Assembly (NCBI GenBank): GCA_040081265.1
Contig: JBEBGV010000033.1
Span: forward strand, 1 to 52,259
From: JBEBGV01 sp040081265
GTDB lineage: Bacteria > Acidobacteriota > Vicinamibacteria > Vicinamibacterales > UBA2999
DNA: 52,259 bases
Direction: 5' to 3'
The translations under genes were made by a program, and so were the position numbers. The notes under the pieces are model-generated. The model saw only the letters and a program-made list of their open reading frames with translations, did not search any database and was not told where the DNA came from. Positions 1 through 9,426 of the stretch are shown here, one piece after another (within the stretch, counting starts at the first letter, position 1; every line of letters starts with the position of its first letter).

Positions 1-2463
1 GAGCGACTGGAGGTCGTGGGCCCGAACAGCGTCGAGGACGCACAGCGTCTCGGCCCGCTGCGCCTGCTCTGGAGGCAGGTCGAGAGCCCTCTGGTCCTGA
101 TCCTGATCTTCGCTGCCGCGGTTTCGCTCGGCCTCTCCCAGTGGATCGACGCGGCGATCATCCTCGCGATCGTCATTGGCTCGACGCTCCTCGGCTTCTA
201 CCAGGAATACCGGGCTTCCGCGGCGGTCGAGGAGCTGAAGAAGCGGCTCGCACTCACCTGCCGCGTGGTGCGCGACGGCATCGAAGGGACCGTGCGTGCC
301 GAGGTCCTCGTGCCGGGTGACGTCCTCGTGCTCTCGGCGGGGAATCTGATTGCCGCGGACGGGCGGATTCTCGAGGCGAGGGACTTCCTCGTCAGCGAGG
401 CGAGCATGACCGGAGAGTCGTTTCCGGTCGAGAAGCAGCCCGGAATCGTCCCTGCCGACGCACCGCTCGCCCGGCGAACCAACGTCGTGTTTCTCGGGGC
501 GTCAGTGCGCAGCGGAACGGCAAGGGTCATGGTCGTCGACACCGGGCGACGCACGGCGTTCGGCGCGATCGCCGCGCGGCTGCGGGCGCGGGAGCCTGAA
601 ACGAACTTCGCCCGCGGACTTCGGCAGTTCGGTTACCTGCTGATCCGGGCGATGGTCGTCATCGTCCTCTCTGTCCTGACGGTCAATCTTCTGCTGCACC
701 GTCCGCTCGTCGAATCGCTGCTCTTCTCGGTGGCGCTCGCCGTCGGCCTCTCGCCCGAGCTCCTGCCCGCCATCGTGAGCGTCACGCTCGCGGCCGGCGC
801 ACGGGCGATGAGCAAGCAGGGCGTTATCGTCCGCCGCCTGGACGCGATCGAGAACCTCGGAAGCATGACCGTTCTCTGCACCGACAAGACCGGCACGTTG
901 ACCGAAGGGACCATCGTCCTCGCCCAGGCGGCGGATCCGAGCGGGCGCACGTCGGCCGAGGTTCGGCACCTCGCGTTTCTCAACGCCTCATTCGAAACTG
1001 GCATCGACAACCCGATCGACGCGGCGATCGTGGCGGCCGGGCAGCAGGCCGGGCTCTCGACAGCCGGCCACGACAAGATCGACCAGATCCCCTACGATTT
1101 CTTGAGAAAGCGCCTCACGATAGTGATGCGTCAGGGAGGCGACGCTACGCGACACCTCGTTGTCACCAAAGGCGCGTTCTCGAACGTGCTCTCGGTCTGC
1201 ACGCACGTGGAGCGCGACGGCGCAGTGCTCCCGCTGACTGATGCCGACACCGCCGAGCTCTCGGCGTATTACGAGGCGAAAGGCAAGGCCGGGTTTCGCG
1301 TGCTGGCGCTCGCGACGCGTACGGTCTCAGCCAAAGAGACCTACCAGCGCGACGACGAAGCGGAGATGGTGTTCGCGGGCTCTCTGCTCTTCCTCGACCC
1401 GCCCAAAGCCGATGTGGCGCGCGCGCTCGGCGACCTCGCGAAGCTGAACGTCCAGGTCAAGATCATCACCGGGGACAACCGCTTCGTCACGGGCCACCTC
1501 GCCGAGACGGTCGGGATCGACCCGACCTCGATGCTCACGGGGGACGCGCTGATGACCCTCGACGACGAGGCGCTCTGGCACGCGGCGCCCAAGGTATCGC
1601 TCTTCGCCGAGATCGATCCGCAACAGAAGGAACGCATCGTGCGGGCGCTTCAGCGCACGGGTCACTCGGTCGGCTTCCTCGGCGACGGGATCAACGACGC
1701 CCCGGCGTTACACGCGGCCGACGTCGGCATCTCGGTCGACCAGGCCGTGGACGTCGCCCGCGAGAGTGCCGACATCATCCTGTTGAAGCGCGACCTCGAC
1801 GTCCTCCGCACGGGGGTGGAGGACGGGCGACGCACGTTTGCAAATACGCTGAAGTACATCTCGATTACGACCAGCGCAAACTTCGGGAACATGGTCAGCA
1901 TGGCGCTGGCGGCGCCGCTCCTGCCGTTCCTGCCGCTGGTCGCCAAGCAGATCCTGCTCAACAACTTCCTCTCCGACGTGCCGTCGATGGCCATCTCGAC
2001 CGACCTGGTCGATCCAGAGCGCGTGACGCATCCGCAGCGCTGGGATATCGCACAGGTGCGGCGCTACATGATCGTCTTCGGGCTCGTCAGCTCGATCTTC
2101 GACCTCCTGACCTTCGCCGCGCTGCTCCTGCTGTTCCATGCAGGTGAGGCGACATTCCAGACGACGTGGTTCGTGGTGTCGCTGCTCACCGAGCTCGGTG
2201 TCGTGCTCATCCTGCGCACCCGGGGACCTGCGTGGCGCAGCCGGCCAAGCGCCTTGTTGCTCTGGACGACCGTCGCGGCCGCGGTATTCACCCTCGCCGT
2301 GCCGTTCTTCGGGCACGGGTCCAGGCTGTTCGGCTTTGTGCCTCTGTCGACCGTGGAGATGGGCACCGTTGTCGGGATCGTGGTGACCTACCTGGGCGCG
2401 ACCGAAGCGACCAAGCGCTGGTTCTTCCGCCGCACAGGCCCGGCGCCCGCCTGGGTATCATGA
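1..2463 (+). CDS. P3B-type (MgtA-like) P-type ATPase, 5' partial
   Basis: Cation-transporting P-type ATPase of the inner membrane, closest by motif to magnesium-importing MgtA/MgtB. The frame is open from base 1, so the GTG at 16 is probably internal and the cytoplasmic N-terminus lies outside the window. Seen in order: two early membrane helices, the actuator loop TGES, the M4 region with LSPELLPAIV, the phosphorylation site DKTGTLTEG (Asp codon 883-885), the hinge GDGINDAPAL, and C-terminal helices with SANFGNMVSM and LPFLPLVAKQILL. The patterns LNASFETGIDNPID after the phosphorylation site and QRWDIAQVRRYM near the end are typical of MgtA rather than Ca or heavy-metal pumps. Its stop TGA overlaps the ATG of the next gene (ATGA), so the two are translationally coupled. 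Substrate (Mg2+) is inferred from family only. Confidence 0.87.
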   Translation, partial: ERLEVVGPNSVEDAQRLGPLRLLWRQVESPLVLILIFAAAVSLGLSQWIDAAIILAIVIGSTLLGFYQEYRASAAVEELKKRLALTCRVVRDGIEGTVRAEVLVPGDVLVLSAGNLIAADGRILEARDFLVSEASMTGESFPVEKQPGIVPADAPLARRTNVVFLGASVRSGTARVMVVDTGRRTAFGAIAARLRAREPETNFARGLRQFGYLLIRAMVVIVLSVLTVNLLLHRPLVESLLFSVALAVGLSPELLPAIVSVTLAAGARAMSKQGVIVRRLDAIENLGSMTVLCTDKTGTLTEGTIVLAQAADPSGRTSAEVRHLAFLNASFETGIDNPIDAAIVAAGQQAGLSTAGHDKIDQIPYDFLRKRLTIVMRQGGDATRHLVVTKGAFSNVLSVCTHVERDGAVLPLTDADTAELSAYYEAKGKAGFRVLALATRTVSAKETYQRDDEAEMVFAGSLLFLDPPKADVARALGDLAKLNVQVKIITGDNRFVTGHLAETVGIDPTSMLTGDALMTLDDEALWHAAPKVSLFAEIDPQQKERIVRALQRTGHSVGFLGDGINDAPALHAADVGISVDQAVDVARESADIILLKRDLDVLRTGVEDGRRTFANTLKYISITTSANFGNMVSMALAAPLLPFLPLVAKQILLNNFLSDVPSMAISTDLVDPERVTHPQRWDIAQVRRYMIVFGLVSSIFDLLTFAALLLLFHAGEATFQTTWFVVSLLTELGVVLILRTRGPAWRSRPSALLLWTTVAAAVFTLAVPFFGHGSRLFGFVPLSTVEMGTVVGIVVTYLGATEATKRWFFRRTGPAPAWVS

Positions 2464-4259
2464 GTATGGGATTTCTGATCGACCCGACTCGGTATCTCTT
2501 CTTCACAGGCAAAGGCGGCGTGGGAAAGACATCGCTCTCGGCCGCCGCCGCGATCGCGTTGTCGGACGCCGGGAAGACCGTGCTGCTTGTCAGCACAGAC
2601 GCCGCATCCAACCTCGACGAGATGCTCGGGATCGAACTTCGCAACACGCCGACGCCGGTGCCGGGGGCGGTCGGGATGTCGGTCCTGAACATCGACCCCG
2701 ATGCGGCAGCCGAGTCGTATCGTCAGCGGGTCCTGGCGCAAATGGCGGTCGGAACCAGTGACGCCGAGCGTTCGACCGTGCACGAGCAATTGTCGGGGGC
2801 CTGCACCACGGAGATCGCGGCATTCGACGAGTTCGCGTCACTGCTGGGAGACACGGCAGAACGCTTTGATCACGTGATCTTCGACACCGCTCCAACCGGC
2901 CATACGCTGCGACTGCTCAGCCTGCCCAATGCATGGAGCGGGTTCCTCGAGGGCCATGACCGCGAAGCCTCCTGCCTGGGGCCCCACTCAGGCCTGAAGA
3001 TGCAGGAATCCCGCTTCAACGCCGCGTTCACAGCGTTGAGTGATCCGGTCCGGACCACGGTCATCCTGGTGACTCGACCGGACCAGGGCGCGATGGCCGA
3101 GGCGGCGCGCACGTCCGAGGAACTGCAGGCGCTTGGCCTGAGCAACCAGCGGCTTGTCATCAACGGGGTGTTTCACGCGCGCAGCCGCGAGGACCAGGTG
3201 GCCCGTGCCATCGAGACGCTGGGGGAACAGACGCTGGCCAGGCTGCCCTCATCTCTGCGTGCCTTGCCGCAGGATCAGGTGCCGCTCAAGCCATTCGACA
3301 CCGTGGGCCTGCCCGCCTTGCGCGCACTCCTCACCGCCGGTGCCGTGCCGAGCGACGCCAGCGGATCGGTGGCGATCGACTTCAGTGAGTCGCCAAAGGG
3401 CCTCGACGCGCTGGCCGACGAACTCGCCACCGCTGGGCGCGGGCTCATCATGGTCATGGGCAAGGGAGGGGTTGGAAAGACAACCGTGGCGGCGGCCCTG
3501 GCCCTTGGCCTCATTCAGCGCGGAAAGACCGTCCATTTGAGCACCACCGATCCGGCGGCGCACCTGGTCGCCACACTCGACGGTGAGGTGCCAGGCCTCC
3601 GCGTGGACCGAATCGATCCCAAGGTCGAGACGGAGCGCTACATCGACAGGATTTTCAAGGCCAAGGCTCCTGGTCTCGACGCTCAGGGACAGGCCTTGCT
3701 GCTTGAAGACCTGCGCTCACCGTGTTCGGAAGAGGTGGCGGTGTTCCACGCCTTTTCGCGGATGGTGAGTGAGGCGCGCAGTGCCTTTGTGGTGCTCGAC
3801 ACCGCCCCGACGGGGCACTCCTTGCTGCTGATGGATGCGACCGGGGCCTACCACCGGCAAACACTGCGGGAGTTCGAGGGACACGGGAGCGGGAAGATCG
3901 TGACGCCCCTGATGAGACTGCAGGACGCCGACTACACGAAGATCATCGTGGTCACACTGCCCGAAGTCACGCCGGTGTCGCAAGCAGCAGCGTTACAGGA
4001 AGACTTACGTCGCGCCGGCATCGAGCCATACGCATGGGTGCTGAACAAGACCCTTCTGGCCAGCGGCACACGAGACCCAGTGCTCGTGGCGCGACTCAAT
4101 GGCGAACGCACGCAAGTGGAACGACTCTCCTCGGGTCTGGCGCACCACACCTTCATCCTGCCGTGGCTCAGCCGGCCGCCCGTTGGACTTGTCGAACTCT
4201 CAGCGCTGGTGCAACCCCACGATGGGCCATCGTCCGGAGTTGTATCAGTCAACGACTGA
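2460..4259 (+). CDS. arsA: ArsA-type arsenite efflux ATPase, two-domain
   Basis: 599-residue soluble ATPase that in known systems binds As(III)/Sb(III) and energises the membrane pump ArsB. Both halves are complete: P-loop GKGGVGKT at 17-24 and again at 334-341, and the switch motif DTAPTGHT/S near 142 and 447. The three metalloid-binding cysteines of plasmid R773 ArsA (C113, C172, C422) have clear counterparts here: C115 in LSGACTTEIAAFDEF, C172 in SCLGP and C422 in LRSPCSEEVAVF. This supports a true ArsA rather than a Get3/TRC40 homologue. The start ATG overlaps the stop of the upstream P-type ATPase; an in-frame start further upstream would run inside that gene. No ArsB/Acr3, ArsD or ArsR is seen in the window. 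The 3' end overlaps the convergent hydrolase gene by 15 bp. Confidence 0.92.
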   Translation: MSMGFLIDPTRYLFFTGKGGVGKTSLSAAAAIALSDAGKTVLLVSTDAASNLDEMLGIELRNTPTPVPGAVGMSVLNIDPDAAAESYRQRVLAQMAVGTSDAERSTVHEQLSGACTTEIAAFDEFASLLGDTAERFDHVIFDTAPTGHTLRLLSLPNAWSGFLEGHDREASCLGPHSGLKMQESRFNAAFTALSDPVRTTVILVTRPDQGAMAEAARTSEELQALGLSNQRLVINGVFHARSREDQVARAIETLGEQTLARLPSSLRALPQDQVPLKPFDTVGLPALRALLTAGAVPSDASGSVAIDFSESPKGLDALADELATAGRGLIMVMGKGGVGKTTVAAALALGLIQRGKTVHLSTTDPAAHLVATLDGEVPGLRVDRIDPKVETERYIDRIFKAKAPGLDAQGQALLLEDLRSPCSEEVAVFHAFSRMVSEARSAFVVLDTAPTGHSLLLMDATGAYHRQTLREFEGHGSGKIVTPLMRLQDADYTKIIVVTLPEVTPVSQAAALQEDLRRAGIEPYAWVLNKTLLASGTRDPVLVARLNGERTQVERLSSGLAHHTFILPWLSRPPVGLVELSALVQPHDGPSSGVVSVND

Positions 4260-5492
4260 CTGCGCGACGAGATCCTCGAACTCGCGCTGGATCTCACCGT
4301 TCGGCGTTTGGACCATCAGCACGCCGACCAGCTCTTCCTTTGGATCGACGAAGAAGTGCGTGCCCTGAGCACCAGTCCATCCAAACGTGCCGTCTGACAA
4401 GATCGTGCCTCGGGCCGCGTGGTTGGCCACCACACGGATGCTCAGCCCGTAGCCCTCGCCGGCCGGGCGTCCCGGCAGCGTGTCAGGAACGTGGATGGCG
4501 CGCATCATCTCCACCGTCTTGCGGCCGAGGAGACGCTTGCCATTCAGTTCCCCACCGTTGGACAGCATGATGCCAAGCGGAATGTAGTCCTCAGCCGTGC
4601 TGTACAGACCGCCGGAGCCACGGAAGTAAACGTTCCTCGACATCGTGTCGTTGGGCATTGCGGTCCTGGTGAGCCCGTTCGGACCGCTTGTATAGACGGT
4701 GGCGACACGTGACATCTGCGCGTCGGTTGGCCAGAACGTGATGTCCTTCATGCCCAGTGGATCGAAGATGCGCGCACGGACGAACTGATCGAGCCTGGTG
4801 CCAGAGGCCACCTCAATGACGCGCCCCAGGGTCTCGAAGCCAGCGAGGGCGCTGTAGGCCCAACGGGTTCCAGGCTGGAACTCGAGCGCGGTCGATCCGA
4901 GACGCGGGATGTAGTCGGCGAGCGTCTCACCTTCCTTGCGGGCCACCTTTGCGATATCGCTGTTGCTCATCGGCCCGCTCCCGAGCCCGGACACGTGCGT
5001 CAGCAGGTCCTTGATCGTGATCGCGCGCTGCGCGGGCACGGTGTAGAAACGCGGCTCAGCGTTCTGTCCGCCGTTCTGTCCCCCGCCCGGCTGCGCCATG
5101 GCGACTTTCATGTCGCGGAACTCGGGGATGTAGCGCGCGACCGGGTCGTTCAGGTGGAGCTTCCCTTCCTCGACAAGCATCATGATCGACACGCCGATCA
5201 CGGGCTTGGTCAGCGAGGCGATGCGAAACATGGAGCTTGTGGTCATCGGCTGCTTCGACTGCAGATCCATTACGCCCTGGGCGACGTGATGGGCGACCTT
5301 GCCCTTGCGCGCCACGATCGTCACGGCGCCCACCAGGTCGCCAGCCGCAATGCGCCGCTCGATCATCTGGCTGATTCGCTGTAGCCGTTCGGAGGAGAGC
5401 CCGACGTCTTCAGGTTTGGCCGTCGGAGACGCCGTGAGCGCGGGCAGCGTGAGAACGGTCAGAAGGAGCACACAGAGAGCAGCCAATTTCAT
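4245..5492 (-). CDS. Secreted serine hydrolase, class C beta-lactamase/esterase family
   Basis: 415-residue periplasmic hydrolase of the beta-lactamase class C/EstB family. The chosen ATG at 5492 has AGGAGA in the leader GGACAGGAGAC and is followed by a typical signal peptide (MKLAALCVLLLTVL, cleavage near ALTAS); the longer upstream frame lacks these. Catalytic motifs are intact: S93-L-T-K96 in FRIASLTKP, and Y213-S-A in the RWAYSALAGF segment. The third motif region reads GWTGAQGTHFF, close to the WGGAxGT of EstB-type esterases. A Gly/Gln-rich insert (about 135-145, QPGGGQNGGQN) is unusual. Transcribed away from katG. Substrate cannot be told from sequence; a promiscuous esterase or transpeptidase-like role is equally possible. 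Confidence 0.88.
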   Translation of the reverse strand: MKLAALCVLLLTVLTLPALTASPTAKPEDVGLSSERLQRISQMIERRIAAGDLVGAVTIVARKGKVAHHVAQGVMDLQSKQPMTTSSMFRIASLTKPVIGVSIMMLVEEGKLHLNDPVARYIPEFRDMKVAMAQPGGGQNGGQNAEPRFYTVPAQRAITIKDLLTHVSGLGSGPMSNSDIAKVARKEGETLADYIPRLGSTALEFQPGTRWAYSALAGFETLGRVIEVASGTRLDQFVRARIFDPLGMKDITFWPTDAQMSRVATVYTSGPNGLTRTAMPNDTMSRNVYFRGSGGLYSTAEDYIPLGIMLSNGGELNGKRLLGRKTVEMMRAIHVPDTLPGRPAGEGYGLSIRVVANHAARGTILSDGTFGWTGAQGTHFFVDPKEELVGVLMVQTPNGEIQREFEDLVAQSVVD

Positions 5493-5538
5493 AGAAACAG
5501 TCTCCTGTCCAGTGGCGCCGATTATGGCCGCACCGCCT

Positions 5539-5608
5539 GCGGGTTTCAACTGCTCTCAAGACCAGACGTTACGCCGGTTGTGAAACCCGCGACTCAGTGA
5601 GATAGACT
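5539..5608. promoter_or_regulatory. Divergent promoter region with 10-bp inverted repeat, upstream of katG
   Basis: The 159-bp gap between the divergent hydrolase and katG holds a perfect inverted repeat, GCGGGTTTCA at 5539-5548 and TGAAACCCGC at 5581-5590, separated by 32 bp. The right arm overlaps a candidate -35 (TTGTGA, 5579-5584) placed 18 bp before a candidate -10 (TAGACT, 5603-5608) for katG. A repressor or redox regulator site is inferred; no regulator is encoded next door. Confidence 0.4.
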
Positions 5609-5651
5609 GCCGGCAGCGTACCCGAGCGGCAAGAGAAGGAGCGGTAACAGC

Positions 5652-7892
5652 GTGACTGATCAGGACAAGGACGCCATCCCGACGCACGACAAGGACGCGA
5701 CCAGGAGCGTCAGCGAGAGCGAAAACCCGGTCATCCCCGCTCCCACTCCGAAACGCTCGCGCCCCAGGACCAACAGTGACTGGTGGCCCAATCAACTGGA
5801 TCTTTCGGTGCTGCACCGGCACTCAGCGCTTTCCACGCCGGTCGGCGACGACTTCAGCTACCGCAAGGCGTTCGCATCACTCGATGTCAACGCACTGAAG
5901 AAGGACCTGATCGCGCTGATGACGACGTCGCAGGACTGGTGGCCCGCCGACTACGGCCACTACGGCGGCCTCTTCATCCGGATGTCGTGGCATGCCGCCG
6001 GCACCTACCGCATCTCCGACGGCCGCGGCGGCGGCGGCACCGGCGGGCAACGATTCGCACCGCTGAACAGCTGGCCCGACAACGCCAACCTCGACAAGGC
6101 ACGTCGCCTGCTGTGGCCGATCAAGCAGAAGTACGGACAGAAGATTTCGTGGGCGGACCTGCTGGTGTTCACCGGCAACGTCGCGCTGGAGTCGATGGGC
6201 TTCAAGACGTTTGGCTTTGGCTTTGGCCGGCCCGACGTCTGGGAACCCGAGGAGATCTTCTGGGGGCCGGAAGACACCTGGCTTGGCGACGAGCGCTACA
6301 GCGGTGACCGTCAGCTCGGTAAGCCGTTTGGCGCCGTGCAGATGGGGCTGATCTACGTCAACCCCGAGGGTCCCAACGGCAAGCCGGATCCGCTCGCGGC
6401 CGCACGCGACATCCGCGAAACCTTCGGGCGCATGGCGATGAACGATGAGGAGACCGCCGCGCTCATCATTGGCGGCCATTCGTTCGGGAAGACGCACGGT
6501 GCGGCTCCAGCGACCAACAACGTTGGCCCCGAGCCCGAGGCGGCCGCCCTTGAACTGCAGGGGCTCGGCTGGCAGAACAAGTACGGCAGCGGCAAGGGTG
6601 GCGACACGATCACCAGCGGCCTCGAAGGCGCGTGGACCCAGACCCCGACAAAGTGGGGCATGGGATTTCTCGACAACCTGTACAACTTCGAGTGGGAGCT
6701 GACCAAGAGCCCGGCCGGCGCCTTCCAGTGGAAACCCAAAAACCCCGAGGCGCAAGGCACGGTGCCCGATGCCCACGATGCATCGAAGCGGCATGCGCCA
6801 ACGATGCTGACCACGGATTTGGCGCTGAAGGTGGACCCGATCTACGGGCCGATCACCAAACGCTTCCACGAGAATCCCGACCTGCTCGCCGAGGCCTTTG
6901 CGAAGGCCTGGTACAAGCTGCTGCACCGCGACATGGGTCCGCTGTCGCGCTACCTGGGGCCGTGGGTTGCCGAGCCGCAGTTGTGGCAGGACCCGGTGCC
7001 ACCCCCTGATGGCGGGCTGATTGGCGACAACGAGATCGCCACCCTCAAGAGCAAGTTACTCGCGTCTGGTCTCTCGATCTCGCGACTGGTCTCGACTGCC
7101 TGGGCGTCAGCGGCGAGCTTCCGCGGCACCGACAAGCGCGGCGGTGCCAACGGCGCACGGATCCGTCTCGAACCACAACGCAAGTGGGAGGTCAACGAGC
7201 CATCTGAACTGGGAAGGGCGCTGCAGGCCCTGGAAAAGGTTCAGCAGGACTTCAACACTTCGAGCGGCAAGAAGGTGTCGCTTGCCGACGTGATTGTCCT
7301 CGGCGGTTGTGCAGCGGTCGAGCAAGCGGCACGCAACGCCGGCGTCACCGTCACGGTGCCGTTTGCGCCCGGGCGCACGGATGCGTCGCAGGCGCAGACC
7401 GATGTCAGCACATTCGACGTGCTCGAGCCGACCGCCGACGGGTTCCGCAATTACCTCGCTGCCGGAGAAACATTGTCTCCGGAAACGCTGCTGCTCGACC
7501 GCGCGTACATGCTGCGGTTGACCGCTCCGCAGATGACCGTGCTCGTCGGCGGCCTGCGCAGCCTCAACACGAACGTCGGGCAGTCGCGCCATGGCGTCTT
7601 CACCAACACACCCGACACGTTGACCAACGACTTCTTCGTGCACCTGCTCGATATGCGCACCGAATGGAAGCCGGGGGGCGCGGGTCAGAACGTGTACGAA
7701 GGTCGCGACCGCGTCAGCGGCAAGGTGACGGCAACGGCGACAGCCGTGGACCTCGTCTTTGGCGCGCACTCACAGCTCCGGGCCATTGCCGAGGTCTATG
7801 CGAGCGCCGACGCCAGGGAGAAGTTCGTGCACGACTTCGTGGCAGCGTGGAACAAGGTGATGAACCTCGATCGGTTCGACCTGCTCGCGTAG
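5652..7892 (+). CDS. katG: Catalase-peroxidase KatG
   Basis: 746-residue bifunctional haem catalase-peroxidase that removes H2O2. The start is GTG at 5652 with AAGGAG about 11 bases upstream. The N-terminal peroxidase domain has the distal R110, W113, H114 in RMSWHAAGTYR and the proximal H276 in GGHSFGKTHGA. The covalent Trp-Tyr-Met adduct that gives catalase activity is preserved: W113, Y235 (GLIYVNPEGPNG) and M261 (GRMAMND), matching W107, Y229 and M255 of M. tuberculosis KatG. The C-terminal haem-free domain follows (about 430-746), giving the normal full length. No signal peptide; the first 45 residues are charged and variable. Probably its own transcription unit, controlled from the divergent region at 5539-5608. 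Confidence 0.97.
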   Translation: MTDQDKDAIPTHDKDATRSVSESENPVIPAPTPKRSRPRTNSDWWPNQLDLSVLHRHSALSTPVGDDFSYRKAFASLDVNALKKDLIALMTTSQDWWPADYGHYGGLFIRMSWHAAGTYRISDGRGGGGTGGQRFAPLNSWPDNANLDKARRLLWPIKQKYGQKISWADLLVFTGNVALESMGFKTFGFGFGRPDVWEPEEIFWGPEDTWLGDERYSGDRQLGKPFGAVQMGLIYVNPEGPNGKPDPLAAARDIRETFGRMAMNDEETAALIIGGHSFGKTHGAAPATNNVGPEPEAAALELQGLGWQNKYGSGKGGDTITSGLEGAWTQTPTKWGMGFLDNLYNFEWELTKSPAGAFQWKPKNPEAQGTVPDAHDASKRHAPTMLTTDLALKVDPIYGPITKRFHENPDLLAEAFAKAWYKLLHRDMGPLSRYLGPWVAEPQLWQDPVPPPDGGLIGDNEIATLKSKLLASGLSISRLVSTAWASAASFRGTDKRGGANGARIRLEPQRKWEVNEPSELGRALQALEKVQQDFNTSSGKKVSLADVIVLGGCAAVEQAARNAGVTVTVPFAPGRTDASQAQTDVSTFDVLEPTADGFRNYLAAGETLSPETLLLDRAYMLRLTAPQMTVLVGGLRSLNTNVGQSRHGVFTNTPDTLTNDFFVHLLDMRTEWKPGGAGQNVYEGRDRVSGKVTATATAVDLVFGAHSQLRAIAEVYASADAREKFVHDFVAAWNKVMNLDRFDLLA

Positions 7893-7980
7893 CGAGCTAC
7901 CGCGGCGCACCCGTCGCCGTGCCCGCGGGCTTCCAATCACTGTCCATCGACGTGTTCTGCACGCCGTTGATCGACACCAC

Positions 7981-9366
7981 ATTGGTGTAGTTGCCGGAAC
8001 GCTCGCCACTGAACTCTTCGCCGACGACAAAGGAGTCTGGAGCGTCGCGGCCTCGGGCGGCACGGCGGCGCTGCTGTCCGCCAACGAGACCGGGACTCGC
8101 GCCCAGGATCCCCAACCGATCGTCGGAACGGACTGGATCCTCTTCGGCATCACACGAGCTACCAGGCAACAGGCGGCGCTGGTGTCGCGCAGCAGCGGCC
8201 AACGCCGGGTCGTGGTGGATGACGCCAGTCACGTTCGATACGTCTCGCCGGGTTATGTGCTGTTCGACCGGGGCGGAACACTCTTCGCCCAGGCCTTCAA
8301 CCCGACACCTGGCACGATGCTCGGAACGGCCGTACCTCTCATCCAGGGCATTGCGACCAATGTCGGTGTGGCGCTCGCGTCATCTGGAACCCTGGCCTAC
8401 TACGCAGCCACAAGCGAGACGTCTGAATCGATGCGCCTGGTCCAGGTCTCTCGGGCTGGGATGCCGGCGCCGCTGAGCGAGACGGCCGGGTCGGTGTGGT
8501 TTCCGCGGTTCTCTCCAGACGGAGCGAAGATCGCGTACGGCTTGAGCGCTTCCCCTGGCCTGGCAGGGCCCTCGGATGTGTGGGTGGTCGACGTCCAGAG
8601 GGGTGCACTAACCCGAGTGACCTTCGGGGGGAACAATCGCCACTTTCCGACGTGGACGCGCGATGGGACCATGATCACCACCGCCAACGGCGTGACGGCG
8701 CCCAACAACGTCATCTCGGCGAGCGCCGACGGCAGCGGCGTCGTGCGCAGCGTCCTCGAGAACGCGCCGCGCAGCTTTCCCACGTCGTGGTCACCCGACG
8801 GTCGCACCCTGGCGCTGCATACAGGCGGTGGCGCGGGACCCGGCACCTCCACCTCGCGCGACATCGTCATGTGGTCGAGTGGGGCTGCGAGCCCAACCCC
8901 GTTTGTCGCGACGCCATTCGAGGAGAGGGGCCCGATCTTCTCGCCCAACGGCCGCTGGGTGGCGTTTGTGTCGAACAAATCTGGCATGAACGAGGTGTAT
9001 GCCCGTCCGTTCCCTGGGCCTGGCGAGGAGATCACGATCTCGGTGGGCGGCGGCGGCGAACCTGTCTGGGGCCCCTCGGGCCGGGAGCTGTTCTACCGAC
9101 ACGAGGGAAAGCTGCTGGTCGTCCCGCTGAGCGACGCTGCCGCAACACTCACCGCGGGCAAACCGGCGGTACTCTTCACCGACCCCTATCGCCTCGATAT
9201 CTCAGGTTCGGCCGGCGGTGTGGCCAACTACGATGTGTCACCCGATGGCCAGCGCTTCGTCATGGTCGAACCGCTTCGCGCCGGGAACGGCCAGCCGCAG
9301 TCGGCCCGAATCGAGGTCGTCCTGAACTGGAGTGAAGAGCTGAAGCGCCTCGCGCCAGCAAAGTAG
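7981..9366 (+). pseudogene. 5'-truncated PD40/TolB-type beta-propeller remnant
   Basis: An open frame from the first GTG (8182) encodes 394 residues of beta-propeller with repeated blades such as VWFPRFSPDGAKIAYG, FPTSWSPDGRTLALH and GPIFSPNGRWVAFVSN. This is the propeller found at the C-terminus of many acidobacterial Ser/Thr kinases and TolB-like proteins. Recognisable coding continues in the same frame upstream of that GTG, back to about 7981 (for example DDKGVWSVAASGGT), but no usable start or ribosome site is seen and katG ends at 7892. The kinase domain, transmembrane helix and first blades are therefore missing. It may be a decayed gene or a headless propeller expressed from GTG 8182; the 3' part has no stops or frameshifts. 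Confidence 0.7.
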
Positions 9367-9426
9367 CCGTCGTGGGCTACAGACTCACCCGCGTAGCACA
9401 GGGTTAGAGTTGTCCGTTCGTCCGCA

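Noticed and set aside
5877..6926. 349-codon minus-strand frame inside katG
   Set aside because: Shadow frame caused by high GC; katG is full length with all catalytic residues.
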